A program made the translations under genes and the position numbers. 64,000 nucleotides of DNA, from assembly GCF_020911925.1 (NCBI RefSeq), contig NZ_CP087134.1, positions 2,728,001-2,792,000 of the forward strand, written 5' to 3'. Below, piece after piece: positions 30,346 through 38,866 of this stretch; within the stretch, counting starts at the first letter, position 1; each line of letters opens with the position of its first letter. Source of the DNA: Flavobacterium cupriresistens. Its GTDB lineage: Bacteria; Bacteroidota; Bacteroidia; Flavobacteriales; Flavobacteriaceae. The notes beneath the pieces were generated by a model. The model was not told the origin of the DNA. It did no database searches and saw only the letters and a list, made by a program, of their open reading frames with translations.

Positions 30346-31671
30346 ATGAAAAAATATATAGTGTTGTTTTTTGGGCTTTTAACACCTTTTCTATTAAATG
30401 CTCAAAATGATTTTATGATAGAAAACCAGCGCTCGAAGGTTACTATCCCTTTTAAATTGATCAACAATCTTATTTTTATTCCTATAAAGGTAAATGGAGT
30501 AGAATTAAATTTTCTACTGGATTCCGGTGTAGAAGAAACCATCTTGTTTAGTATGGACGAAAGACAAGAAGTTCATTTTAATAATGTTGAAAAAATAAAA
30601 CTGAGAGGATTAGGAGGTGACGAAGAAATTGAAGGATTGAAATCGACCAACAACGTCTTAGAAACCCACGGCTTGAAATCTATAAATCAATTGCTTTATA
30701 TTATTCTCGATCAGGAATTTAATTTGTCCTCACATATCGGAATTCCCGTAAATGGAATTATTGGCTATAAATTTTTTAAAAATAATTTAGTTGAAATTAA
30801 TTATCAAAAAAAGAAAGTTACTATACATCTCAATAACGAAAAGACCAGAAAGAGACTTGAGAAAAAATTTGAAACAATTCCAATAACAATTGAACGATCC
30901 AAACCTTATATACAATCAACGGCTGTTGTTGACGGTGTGGATATTCCTGCTAAACTGCTTATTGATATTGGCAACAGTGATGCTTTTTGGGTTTTTGAAA
31001 ATGATAAAATAAAATTGCCAACAAAAAACTTTCCTGATTTTTTAGGAAAAGGCTTCAGTGGGGACATTGAGGGACACAGGGCAAAAATTTCAAAATTTTC
31101 GATCGCGGACTTTGAGTTTAAAAATCCAATTGTTTCTTTTCCCGATTCAACATCAGTTCGGAATGTAAAAATGGTTCCCGGGCGTATTGGTTCTCTTGGG
31201 GGTGAAGTTTTAAAAAGATTTACAGTGGTGTTAGACTATGCAGATCAAAAGCTGTTTCTGAAAAAAAACAGCAAATTTTCGGAACCGTTCACTTATAATA
31301 AAAGCGGTATTACAGTTCAACACAATGGTTTGCAATGGGTACAGGAGACTGTTCACTTAGAAACGGTGCAAGTTACATCATCTCTGGGTGAGATGGAAGC
31401 AAATGCAAGAAAAGGAAATGATTTTAGGTACAAATTTAGTTTAAAGCCCGTTTTTGAAATCGTAAACATCCGCAAGTTTTCGGCTGCTGAAAAATGCGGT
31501 TTGATGAAAGGAGATATTATTGTGAGTATCAATAGTGTATTGCCATACAAATATTCGCTTCAACAAATAAATGCGCTTTTAAAATCGGAAGATGATATTT
31601 GGATTACTTTAGAAGTAGAGCGAAATAGTTTGATTTTGAAATTCAGATTTAAGCTTGAAGACGAATTGTAG
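30346..31671 (+). CDS. Exported retropepsin-like protein with two aspartyl-protease repeats and a PDZ domain
   Basis: A 441-residue protein with a signal peptide (cleavage near NAQN, residue 22). The first pepsin-like half carries LLDSGVEETILF near residues 56-69, a D-S-G motif. A second half carries LLIDIGNSDAFWVF near 204-217, where the Ser/Thr of DSG/DTG is Ile. A PDZ domain occupies about the last 80 residues (EIVNIRKFSAAEKCGLMKGD). The layout fits periplasmic aspartyl-protease-family proteins of Bacteroidota, whose substrates are unknown to me. Two half sites in one chain could form a pseudo-dimer like pepsin; the altered second motif makes catalysis uncertain. Confidence 0.85.
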   Translation: MKKYIVLFFGLLTPFLLNAQNDFMIENQRSKVTIPFKLINNLIFIPIKVNGVELNFLLDSGVEETILFSMDERQEVHFNNVEKIKLRGLGGDEEIEGLKSTNNVLETHGLKSINQLLYIILDQEFNLSSHIGIPVNGIIGYKFFKNNLVEINYQKKKVTIHLNNEKTRKRLEKKFETIPITIERSKPYIQSTAVVDGVDIPAKLLIDIGNSDAFWVFENDKIKLPTKNFPDFLGKGFSGDIEGHRAKISKFSIADFEFKNPIVSFPDSTSVRNVKMVPGRIGSLGGEVLKRFTVVLDYADQKLFLKKNSKFSEPFTYNKSGITVQHNGLQWVQETVHLETVQVTSSLGEMEANARKGNDFRYKFSLKPVFEIVNIRKFSAAEKCGLMKGDIIVSINSVLPYKYSLQQINALLKSEDDIWITLEVERNSLILKFRFKLEDEL

Positions 31672-31810
31672 GTCGTTTGTCGATAAAGTAGGTTTATTAG
31701 GGGTTAAGGAATGTTAATCTTTTCAATTTTAAGTTAAAATTAACAAGAAAATTTTGTTTTTTATTTACGAGGGATTAATATTTTCATATGTTTGTCTAAA
31801 AATAGAATCT

Positions 31811-34441
31811 ATGTTCAAAAATCACATCAAATTCTTATATTTTATATTGTTTTTTGTCTTTTTCTCGTTTATGCCTTCTTCAGTTTTTGCACAATGTGCC
31901 GGGAATGATGGTAATCTTACGGTATGTGATATTCCTAATCCTGCTAATCAATCGATTAATTTATATGCAGCATTGGGAGGAACACCAACAGCGGGAGGAG
32001 TATGGTCAGATGACGATGAGACAGGGGGATTAAATGCGACAACAGGAGTTTTAAATGTACATCTTATTCGCCAAAGCGGAATTTACCATTATACGTATAC
32101 AGTTAATGGCGGGGCTGGCTGTACAGATAATTCTGCCACAGTAACGGTAACCATTGGTGGTTATTCGGGGATTACCTCAAATTCAACACAGTGTAGCGCA
32201 ACCGGCAGTTTTAATCTTTTTGAAGCCTTTAATGGTCTCTTTTTAGGACCACAGTATAATGGACAATGGTTCGATAACACGACCAATAAAAATGTTGATG
32301 CTTCAATTAATATTACTGATTTTGAAGGAGATTATAAATTTACCTATACAATGCCCGCCATTGGTAGCTGTCCTGCTGTATCATCATCGGCTGTTATAAC
32401 CGTTGTCAGGGCACCGAAATCAGGAGAACCAATACGTTTGTCTTTGTGTGCAAGTGATGGTTTGTCTGCTTATACCAATTTTGATCTTTATACATTGCTA
32501 AAAGATCAGGATGCAGGTGGAACTTGGAGTGACAGTAACCGCATAAATACAGGAGAATTAACTTTTTCAGGCGACCATTTTGTAGATATGGAAAAGATAT
32601 ACGACCGATTTGGAGAAGGTTATTTTTACTTTACCTATAGGGTTTTATCTCCAAAACCAATTTGCGACCCAGAAGAGACAATCGTATGGTTTAGGCTTGA
32701 AAAAAAGCTTGATTTTACAGGAGCTACCCTTACTGTTAATACGGATATCTGTGAAACGGAGATTGCAACGGCAAATTATTCCGTTACAATAAGAAAAGGA
32801 AACGCCGTTATTCCCAATGGAAGCTATTTTGTACAATATAAGGTGTCAGGGCCAAATGGAGGAGCGGTAGAGGTAATAGCAAATTTTACTAACGGAGTTC
32901 TTATATTCCCATTAGATTCAAAGTTTTTTCAACAGGTAGGAAGCTTTAACGTAAGTATTCTGGATATTTTTGCATTTAATAGTTCCAGGAAATGTACCAA
33001 TATTATCAATAATTTATCCGATGACTTAGTTGTATATGCGATACCGGATTTAAGTGATGCCAAAATTACACCAATTACAACTTGTCAGAACGAGAGTGCA
33101 ACAGTGCAGATTTCTGATGCCATAAAAATTACAGACGGAACCTATGATCTTGTTTATAATTTAACGGGAGCCAATACGGCCACCGGACAAATAGCAAGAG
33201 CTACATTTACGGCTGGCAATGCGAGTTTTTCGCTTCCGGCTATTTTAAATTCCAATGCGGGTACTGCGGTATTAACGATTACAAATATCAGTCATGTGAT
33301 TTCTCAATGTGCCAATACTGCTAATTTGAGTGGTGATATTTTGATAAATCCATTACCAGCTACAGCAACAGTAAGAATGCAAATTAAAGACGTTTGTTTT
33401 GGAGAGCCTGTTTCTGTTCAAGTTAGTGGACTAGGAACTTTAACAGATATTTCATTATCGTATACTGTAGCAGATAACACCACTTCTACACCGTTAACCG
33501 TTAGTTTGCCTGTATCGGGTGGCAATGCAAGTTTTGTACTTCCTTCCGGTCCCGCGACAAATCCGGGAACCTATACTGTTTCGATTACGAGACTGACTAA
33601 TAATATAACAGGTTGTGGTACCAATATAACCAATTTGTCAGATGTTTTTTTGATAAATGCGATTCCTGTTGCTCCATCGGCAAATCCTCAGTCTTTTTGT
33701 AAAGCTGACGGTCCGACAATTGCCAACTTACAACCTAATGGAGCTCCATATAAATGGTATATTTCTGAAACAGCAACTACACCACTTGCCGCAACATACA
33801 TTCTGAAATCAGAGAATTATTATGTAAGGGAAACTTCCAGTGCCGGTTGTACATCAGAACCAACGATGATTGCGGTTACGATAAATGATTCTGCGGCTCC
33901 GGTATTAAATTCAGAGGGAGCAGGTTTTTGTGGACTAGATAGGCCTACGATTGCAGATTTGACTAATCGAACCAATTCACCCTTATCGGTCGTTTGGTAT
34001 GACGCTCGTGTCAATGGAAATGTAGTGTCATCAACTACGCCATTGGTTGAAAATGGACATTATTTTGGGTTCGATTTTGAAAGTACAACAGGTTGTATTT
34101 CGGAGAACAGTCTTGAAGTTGTTGTGTTTTTAACAAAATGTGATTCTTTAGAAAATGTTTTTATCCCTGATGGATTTTCGCCTAATGGAGATGGTGTAAA
34201 TGATTCTTTTGTAATTCAGGATATCGACTTTTTGTATCCGAGTTATACACTTCAGATTTTCAACAGATATGGAAACGAAATGTATAAAGGATTTAAGAAT
34301 AAACCGGGTTGGGACGGATTAAATTATGAAGCCAGTGGCATTAGCAGCGGAATAGCACCGAACGGCGTTTATTTTTATGTGCTCTATTTTAATAAAGGAA
34401 ACAAACCACCAAAACAAGGACGTCTTTATTTAAACAGATAA
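31811..34441 (+). CDS. T9SS-secreted multidomain surface protein (gliding-motility type C-terminal domain)
   Basis: An 876-residue protein. I use the ATG at 31811, not an in-frame TTG at 31754, because MFKNHIKFLYFILFF to SVFAQ is then a normal signal peptide. The middle consists of Ig/PKD-like beta modules with regularly placed cysteines. The end has FIPDGFSPNGDGVNDSF, then YTLQIFNRYGNEMYKG and NGVYFYVLYF, which is the TIGR04131/CHU_C (type B) C-terminal sorting domain. Such domains direct export by the type IX system and in Flavobacterium need a partner PorP/SprF-like protein. One is encoded 32 bases downstream, followed by an OmpA-family protein. A likely adhesin; ligand unknown. Confidence 0.9.
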   Translation: MFKNHIKFLYFILFFVFFSFMPSSVFAQCAGNDGNLTVCDIPNPANQSINLYAALGGTPTAGGVWSDDDETGGLNATTGVLNVHLIRQSGIYHYTYTVNGGAGCTDNSATVTVTIGGYSGITSNSTQCSATGSFNLFEAFNGLFLGPQYNGQWFDNTTNKNVDASINITDFEGDYKFTYTMPAIGSCPAVSSSAVITVVRAPKSGEPIRLSLCASDGLSAYTNFDLYTLLKDQDAGGTWSDSNRINTGELTFSGDHFVDMEKIYDRFGEGYFYFTYRVLSPKPICDPEETIVWFRLEKKLDFTGATLTVNTDICETEIATANYSVTIRKGNAVIPNGSYFVQYKVSGPNGGAVEVIANFTNGVLIFPLDSKFFQQVGSFNVSILDIFAFNSSRKCTNIINNLSDDLVVYAIPDLSDAKITPITTCQNESATVQISDAIKITDGTYDLVYNLTGANTATGQIARATFTAGNASFSLPAILNSNAGTAVLTITNISHVISQCANTANLSGDILINPLPATATVRMQIKDVCFGEPVSVQVSGLGTLTDISLSYTVADNTTSTPLTVSLPVSGGNASFVLPSGPATNPGTYTVSITRLTNNITGCGTNITNLSDVFLINAIPVAPSANPQSFCKADGPTIANLQPNGAPYKWYISETATTPLAATYILKSENYYVRETSSAGCTSEPTMIAVTINDSAAPVLNSEGAGFCGLDRPTIADLTNRTNSPLSVVWYDARVNGNVVSSTTPLVENGHYFGFDFESTTGCISENSLEVVVFLTKCDSLENVFIPDGFSPNGDGVNDSFVIQDIDFLYPSYTLQIFNRYGNEMYKGFKNKPGWDGLNYEASGISSGIAPNGVYFYVLYFNKGNKPPKQGRLYLNR

Positions 34442-34473
34442 TTGATTTTTGCGTTCTTTAATATGATTTTCAA

Positions 34474-35409
34474 ATGAAAAAAATAATACTTTTTATAAGT
34501 TTCCTCTTTTATATAACCTCAGTTTCAGCACAGCAAGATCCGGAGTATACGCATTATATGTATAATATGAGCGTCGTAAACCCCGCTTATGCAACAGGTA
34601 CACCTGCGATGTTGAATGTTGGTGGTTTGTATAGAACACAATGGGTTGGAGCTATCGGTGCTCCAAAAACATTTACCTTTTTTGGACATACAGCCGTGAG
34701 TGATAAAGTAGAAGTAGGAATGTCGCTGATCTCTGATGATATTGGAGATGGCGCTAAAAAAGAGAATAATTTTTATGCTGATTTTGCCTATGTCTTAAAT
34801 TTAGGTGGGAAAAATAAACTTTCACTTGGATTAAAAGCCGGATTTACGTCCTTGCAAACCAATTTTAACGGTTTCTTACTGCAAAGCGGAAATGCCAATA
34901 CCGATTTGGCTTTTGCTCAAGACGTTAATGTAACCAAACCTAATATAGGAGTAGGTGCTTATTATTTCAGAGATAATTTATATGTAGGAATATCGTCCCC
35001 TGGTTTATTGAAGACTAAACATATTGAAGAAAGATCCGGAATAAATGCTTTCGGGTCCGAAAATGTTCATACTTTTTTAACGGCCGGATATGTTTTTCAA
35101 ATGAATGACATGTTAAAATTAAAGCCAGCCTTTATGTCAAGATTTGTTAAAGGAGCTCCGATTGCTTTAGATCTATCGTTAAACGTTTTATACAATGAAA
35201 AGTTTGAGTTAGGAGCAGCTTACCGATTAGATGATGCAGTGAGTATTTTGGCAAATATAAATATTACACCAACCCTTAGAGTAGGTTATGCTTACGACTA
35301 CACGCTTTCTAATTTAGGACAGTTTAATTCAGGTACCCATGAAATTATGCTGCTTTTTGATTTGGACTTATTAGGAAAAGGGTTTGATAAATCACCAAGA
35401 TTCTTTTAA
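34474..35409 (+). CDS. Type IX secretion PorP/SprF family outer-membrane protein
   Basis: A 311-residue barrel protein with a signal peptide (cleavage after SVSAQ) followed by QDPEYTHYMYNMSVVNPAYA, the hallmark N-terminus of the PorP/SprF family. The rest is a 14-strand-type barrel ending in GKGFDKSPRFF. SprF-like proteins are dedicated partners for particular cargo with type B C-terminal domains. The cargo gene lies just upstream and an OmpA-family gene begins one base after the stop, so these three form one transcription unit. It is not necessarily the SprF that serves the motility adhesin SprB. Confidence 0.93.
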   Translation: MKKIILFISFLFYITSVSAQQDPEYTHYMYNMSVVNPAYATGTPAMLNVGGLYRTQWVGAIGAPKTFTFFGHTAVSDKVEVGMSLISDDIGDGAKKENNFYADFAYVLNLGGKNKLSLGLKAGFTSLQTNFNGFLLQSGNANTDLAFAQDVNVTKPNIGVGAYYFRDNLYVGISSPGLLKTKHIEERSGINAFGSENVHTFLTAGYVFQMNDMLKLKPAFMSRFVKGAPIALDLSLNVLYNEKFELGAAYRLDDAVSILANINITPTLRVGYAYDYTLSNLGQFNSGTHEIMLLFDLDLLGKGFDKSPRFF

Positions 35410-35410
35410 A

Positions 35411-37546
35411 ATGAAAAATATGAAAAAACTACTCGTTATTATATTCGTATTTTCAATACAGTTTATAAAGGCCCAGGATCAGGATTTGGTAAGAGCCAAA
35501 CGTTTTTTTGATAAAACGTATTACAGTGAAGCTATCGTATTATATGGAAAACTAGCGGTGGATAAACCGTCTCAGGAAGTGATTAAAAACTTGGCAGATT
35601 CTTATTATTACACCAATGATTTGATAAAAGCCCAGCGTTATTACAGACTTTTGATAAATAGCTACAATAAAGATTTAGACAGAGAATATTATTACCGATA
35701 CGCACAAACATTAAAAGCCAGTAACAGTGACGATCTGGCTAATGCTGCGCTAAGAGAATATTATGCCAAATCAGCCAATGCAGAAGAGGCTGTTTATTTT
35801 GAGAAAGAATTAAAAGAACTGGAAAATGTCTCTGCCATCGGGAATCGATTTGAGATTAAAAATTTAGCTATAAATACCCCTAATTCCGAGTTTGGGGCGG
35901 TGGAGTACAAAGACAATTTGGTTTTTGCCGGGGTTAAATTAAATCCGGGTCTGTTTGATAAAAAGTTTAAATGGGATAATGAAACCTATTTAAATTTAGT
36001 TGCAGTACCAACAAAAAACAGTAATTCCAAAGAGGCAGTGTTACAATATTTTGCAGATGAATTAAAAACCGGAATGCACGAATCGAATGCCGTTTTTACA
36101 AAAGACGGCAAAACCATTTATTTTACCCGTAACAATTCGAAAAACGGAAAGAAAAGAAAAAACGAACAGAAAATTTCAAACCTTCAAATTTTTAAAGCCG
36201 AATTAGTTGAGGGAAAATGGACAAACTTAACGGCACTTCCGTTTAACAGTCCGAATTATTCCGTTGAACATCCTGCTTTAAGTGCGGATGAAAAAGTACT
36301 GTATTTTTCTTCAGATATGCCGGGAACATTAGGGTCTTTTGATATTTTTTCGGTGAACATCAATAAAGGAGCATTTGATACTCCAAAAAACCTTGGACCT
36401 GCTGTTAATACCAACAAAAGAGAACAGTTTCCTTTTGTTTCGGAAGATAATAAGCTCTATTTTTCTTCGGACGGTCATTTAGGATATGGATCACTGGATG
36501 TTTTTGTTTCAGAAATTAATGGAAATGACTATTCAAAACCGGTAAATATCGGTTTGCCTTTAAACTCTAATTTAGATGATTTTTCTTTTACGATTTCAGG
36601 AACTAAAGAAGGTTATTTTGCATCAAACAGAGAAGGAGGAAAGGGGAGTGACGATATTTATCAATTTACCGAAACTAAAGAATTAATTGTAGAAGATTGT
36701 AAACAGTTTATTGCGGGAATCATTACTGATTTTGATACAAAACAGGTATTGGAAAATGCAACGGTAATGTTACAAGATTCAGAGAAAAAAACAATAAGTA
36801 CAGCTACTACTGCCGCAGATGGAAAGTTTAGTTTTACAGTTGGCTGTGAAAGCTCGTTTATCGTTCTGGCATTCAAAGAAAAATACACCAACGAATCAAG
36901 AGCGGTAACATCGGGAAAAACCAGAAATGCCAGTAATGATGCTTCGATGACGCTCCGATCCATAGAAGCTATTAAATTAGAAGAACAACAAATAGCCGAA
37001 AATAAAAGAAAAGAAGAGCAACGACTGGCTGAACAGAAAAAAGAGAAAGAAGCGTTGGCAGTTATCGCTTTAAAAGAGGCAGAGAAAAAAGCAAAAGCTG
37101 AGGAAATTGTAGCGGCAGAAATTAAGAAAAAGGAAAAAGAGGACCAGATTTTAAAACAAGAAAAAGATGTTGTAAAAGAAAAGGACCGATTGCTTATAAA
37201 AACCGATCCGATTTATTTTGATTACAATATGTGGTACATTCGTAAAGAGTCCAAAGTAGTTTTGGGCAGAGTTGTTGCCCTGATGAAAAAATATCCGGAG
37301 ATGGTTATTGAGATAGGTTCCCATACAGATTCGAGAGGAAATGCTAAATTTAATGAAGAATTATCTCAGAAAAGAGCTTCTTCGACCAGAGAGTTTTTAT
37401 TAGAATCCGGAATTGAGCCCAAGAGAGTACTTGCTAAAGGTTATGGAGAATCAATCCCAATTGTAAAATGTAAAACCGATGATTCCTGCACAGAAGAGCA
37501 GCACGAATTAAACAGACGAAGCGAATTTGTGATTAAGAATTTATAA
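35411..37546 (+). CDS. OmpA-family outer-membrane/peptidoglycan-binding protein with PD40-like repeats
   Basis: A 711-residue protein. The start ATG at 35411 lies one base past the PorP gene stop; a longer reading from a TTG at 35384 would overlap it and spoil the signal peptide. Order: signal peptide, two TPR-like helices pairs (about 25-140), a WD40-like PD40 propeller (KDGKTIYFTRNNSK, DEKVLYFSSDMPG, DNKLYFSSDGHLG), a carboxypeptidase-regulatory beta domain near 430-510, a Lys/Glu-rich coiled linker (LEEQQIAENKRKEEQ on), and a C-terminal OmpA domain (EIGSHTDSRGNAKFNEELSQ). This is the PorE-type layout that ties type IX machinery to peptidoglycan. It ends the three-gene secretion unit. Confidence 0.92.
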   Translation: MKNMKKLLVIIFVFSIQFIKAQDQDLVRAKRFFDKTYYSEAIVLYGKLAVDKPSQEVIKNLADSYYYTNDLIKAQRYYRLLINSYNKDLDREYYYRYAQTLKASNSDDLANAALREYYAKSANAEEAVYFEKELKELENVSAIGNRFEIKNLAINTPNSEFGAVEYKDNLVFAGVKLNPGLFDKKFKWDNETYLNLVAVPTKNSNSKEAVLQYFADELKTGMHESNAVFTKDGKTIYFTRNNSKNGKKRKNEQKISNLQIFKAELVEGKWTNLTALPFNSPNYSVEHPALSADEKVLYFSSDMPGTLGSFDIFSVNINKGAFDTPKNLGPAVNTNKREQFPFVSEDNKLYFSSDGHLGYGSLDVFVSEINGNDYSKPVNIGLPLNSNLDDFSFTISGTKEGYFASNREGGKGSDDIYQFTETKELIVEDCKQFIAGIITDFDTKQVLENATVMLQDSEKKTISTATTAADGKFSFTVGCESSFIVLAFKEKYTNESRAVTSGKTRNASNDASMTLRSIEAIKLEEQQIAENKRKEEQRLAEQKKEKEALAVIALKEAEKKAKAEEIVAAEIKKKEKEDQILKQEKDVVKEKDRLLIKTDPIYFDYNMWYIRKESKVVLGRVVALMKKYPEMVIEIGSHTDSRGNAKFNEELSQKRASSTREFLLESGIEPKRVLAKGYGESIPIVKCKTDDSCTEEQHELNRRSEFVIKNL

Positions 37547-37684
37547 TTTAGTTTCTTATTCGATTGAAAATCAATACGGTTTATTAAATCGAGTTAAATC
37601 AATTGAGATTTAATTTAGAAATCTTTTTTTTGGAACGTTTTTTATTTAATTTTATAAAATAACCATGAAATTAAATATTTAACT

Positions 37685-38173
37685 ATGAGAAATCTAGCCT
37701 TATCCTGCCTGCTTTTAACCTGTATTGGATTCCAAAGCTGTAAAAATGATGAAAAGTGGAAAGCAATTGAAGCTGCCAAAACTGAAGCTGAAAAAGTTGT
37801 AAGTGTTCAATGTTACAAAGCAATATACGAAAAGGATACTATTGACTTAAAGTTGAATACTTTGAAAGATGGTAAAATAACGGGTAACATGGTAATGAAG
37901 GTTGCTCAGGCAGCAGAGAAGATTGGCGATATCAAAGGAGAATTTCATGGAGATACCTTATTTGTAGATTATACGTTTAGTGACAAGACCAACAAGAATA
38001 CCAAATTCAAAAATCCGATGGCTCTTTTAAAACGAGACAAACAGCTTATTTTAGGAAATGGAACAATGCAGACTACGATGGGCGTAACTTATTTGGTAAA
38101 AGATAAACCTATCGATTTTGATAACGTTAAATATAAATTTACAACTGTAGACTGTGTGGAAGAGTCAAAGTAG
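37685..38173 (+). CDS. Putative lipoprotein, function unknown
   Basis: A 162-residue protein with a signal sequence ending in GFQSC followed by KNDEK. The Cys is a probable lipidation site, and the Lys/Asp that follow resemble the surface-export signal of Bacteroidota lipoproteins. The mature part has a beta-rich pattern (KITGNMVMKV, GEFHGDTLFVDYTF) and two further Cys. I recognise no family. It is convergent with the DUF1573 gene and shares its terminator. Confidence 0.75.
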   Translation: MRNLALSCLLLTCIGFQSCKNDEKWKAIEAAKTEAEKVVSVQCYKAIYEKDTIDLKLNTLKDGKITGNMVMKVAQAAEKIGDIKGEFHGDTLFVDYTFSDKTNKNTKFKNPMALLKRDKQLILGNGTMQTTMGVTYLVKDKPIDFDNVKYKFTTVDCVEESK

Positions 38174-38198
38174 TTATTTAAATAAAAAAAAGCAGAAA

Positions 38199-38232
38199 AA
38201 AAGCCGTTTCTCAATTTAAGAAACGGCTTTTA
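38199..38232. terminator. Bidirectional terminator
   Basis: AAAGCCGTTTCT and AGAAACGGCTTT pair with a 7-base loop, with an A-run before and T-rich bases after, between the converging lipoprotein and DUF1573 genes. Confidence 0.85.
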
Positions 38233-38253
38233 CTATTTTTGATTTTAATTTTT

Positions 38254-38634
38254 TTATAAAACTTCTCCCTTAATTTTTAGGGCGACTCTACCGTCAGGGT
38301 AATTTACGGCATTAGTTTCAACAGTGATTGTTTTACGAATCGGGCCGGCAGCCATGTTATATTTTACATCAATTTTTCCTTTTTTACCGGGTAAAATTGC
38401 TGCGGCTGGTTTGGTAACAATAATGGAGCTAACTGTAGATTCAGCGCCAGTAATCAATAGTGGTGCATCTCCTGTATTGGTGAATTCAAAAGAGCGGAGT
38501 CCATTATCACCTTTAGAAATTTTTCCATAATCAATTGTGTTGTCCGAGGCTGCAAATTCAATTTTTGGGCCGTTTTGCGTATAACCAATTGTGGTAAACA
38601 ATGCGATTACGATAAAAGTGGCTACATTTTTCAT
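38254..38634 (-). CDS. DUF1573 domain protein, exported
   Basis: A 126-residue protein with a signal peptide (MKNVATFIVIALFTTIGYTQ) and one DUF1573 domain. The mature start KIEFAASDNTIDYGKISKGD, then RSFEFTNTGDAPLLI and LPGKKGKIDVKYN, are the family pattern, an Ig-like (ASH/MSP) fold. The family is abundant in Bacteroidota envelopes; its role is not established. Transcribed alone. Confidence 0.9.
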   Translation of the reverse strand: MKNVATFIVIALFTTIGYTQNGPKIEFAASDNTIDYGKISKGDNGLRSFEFTNTGDAPLLITGAESTVSSIIVTKPAAAILPGKKGKIDVKYNMAAGPIRKTITVETNAVNYPDGRVALKIKGEVL

Positions 38635-38725
38635 TTTGAAATTATTTTTGAGTTGTAAGTAAATATACTTTCTTTTAATTAATACACAAATTATTATTTC
38701 GCTTTTTATAGTGTACTTAATTATT

Positions 38726-38733
38726 TACTTTTG
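38726..38733 (+). promoter_or_regulatory. Possible -7 element for valS
   Basis: TACTTTTG fits TAnnTTTG, 133 bases before the valS start. No clear TTG lies at the right distance upstream, so this is only a half-match. Confidence 0.35.
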
Positions 38734-38866
38734 CTGTCAATAATAAATACAAAAATTAAACCAAAGTCTAAAAGTTTACAGGTCAATGTGTTTATTGGTT
38801 ATTTTAGAGCCAAAAAAACAAGCAGGACCAATGAATATTAAACAGAAATAACATATCCAATATACA

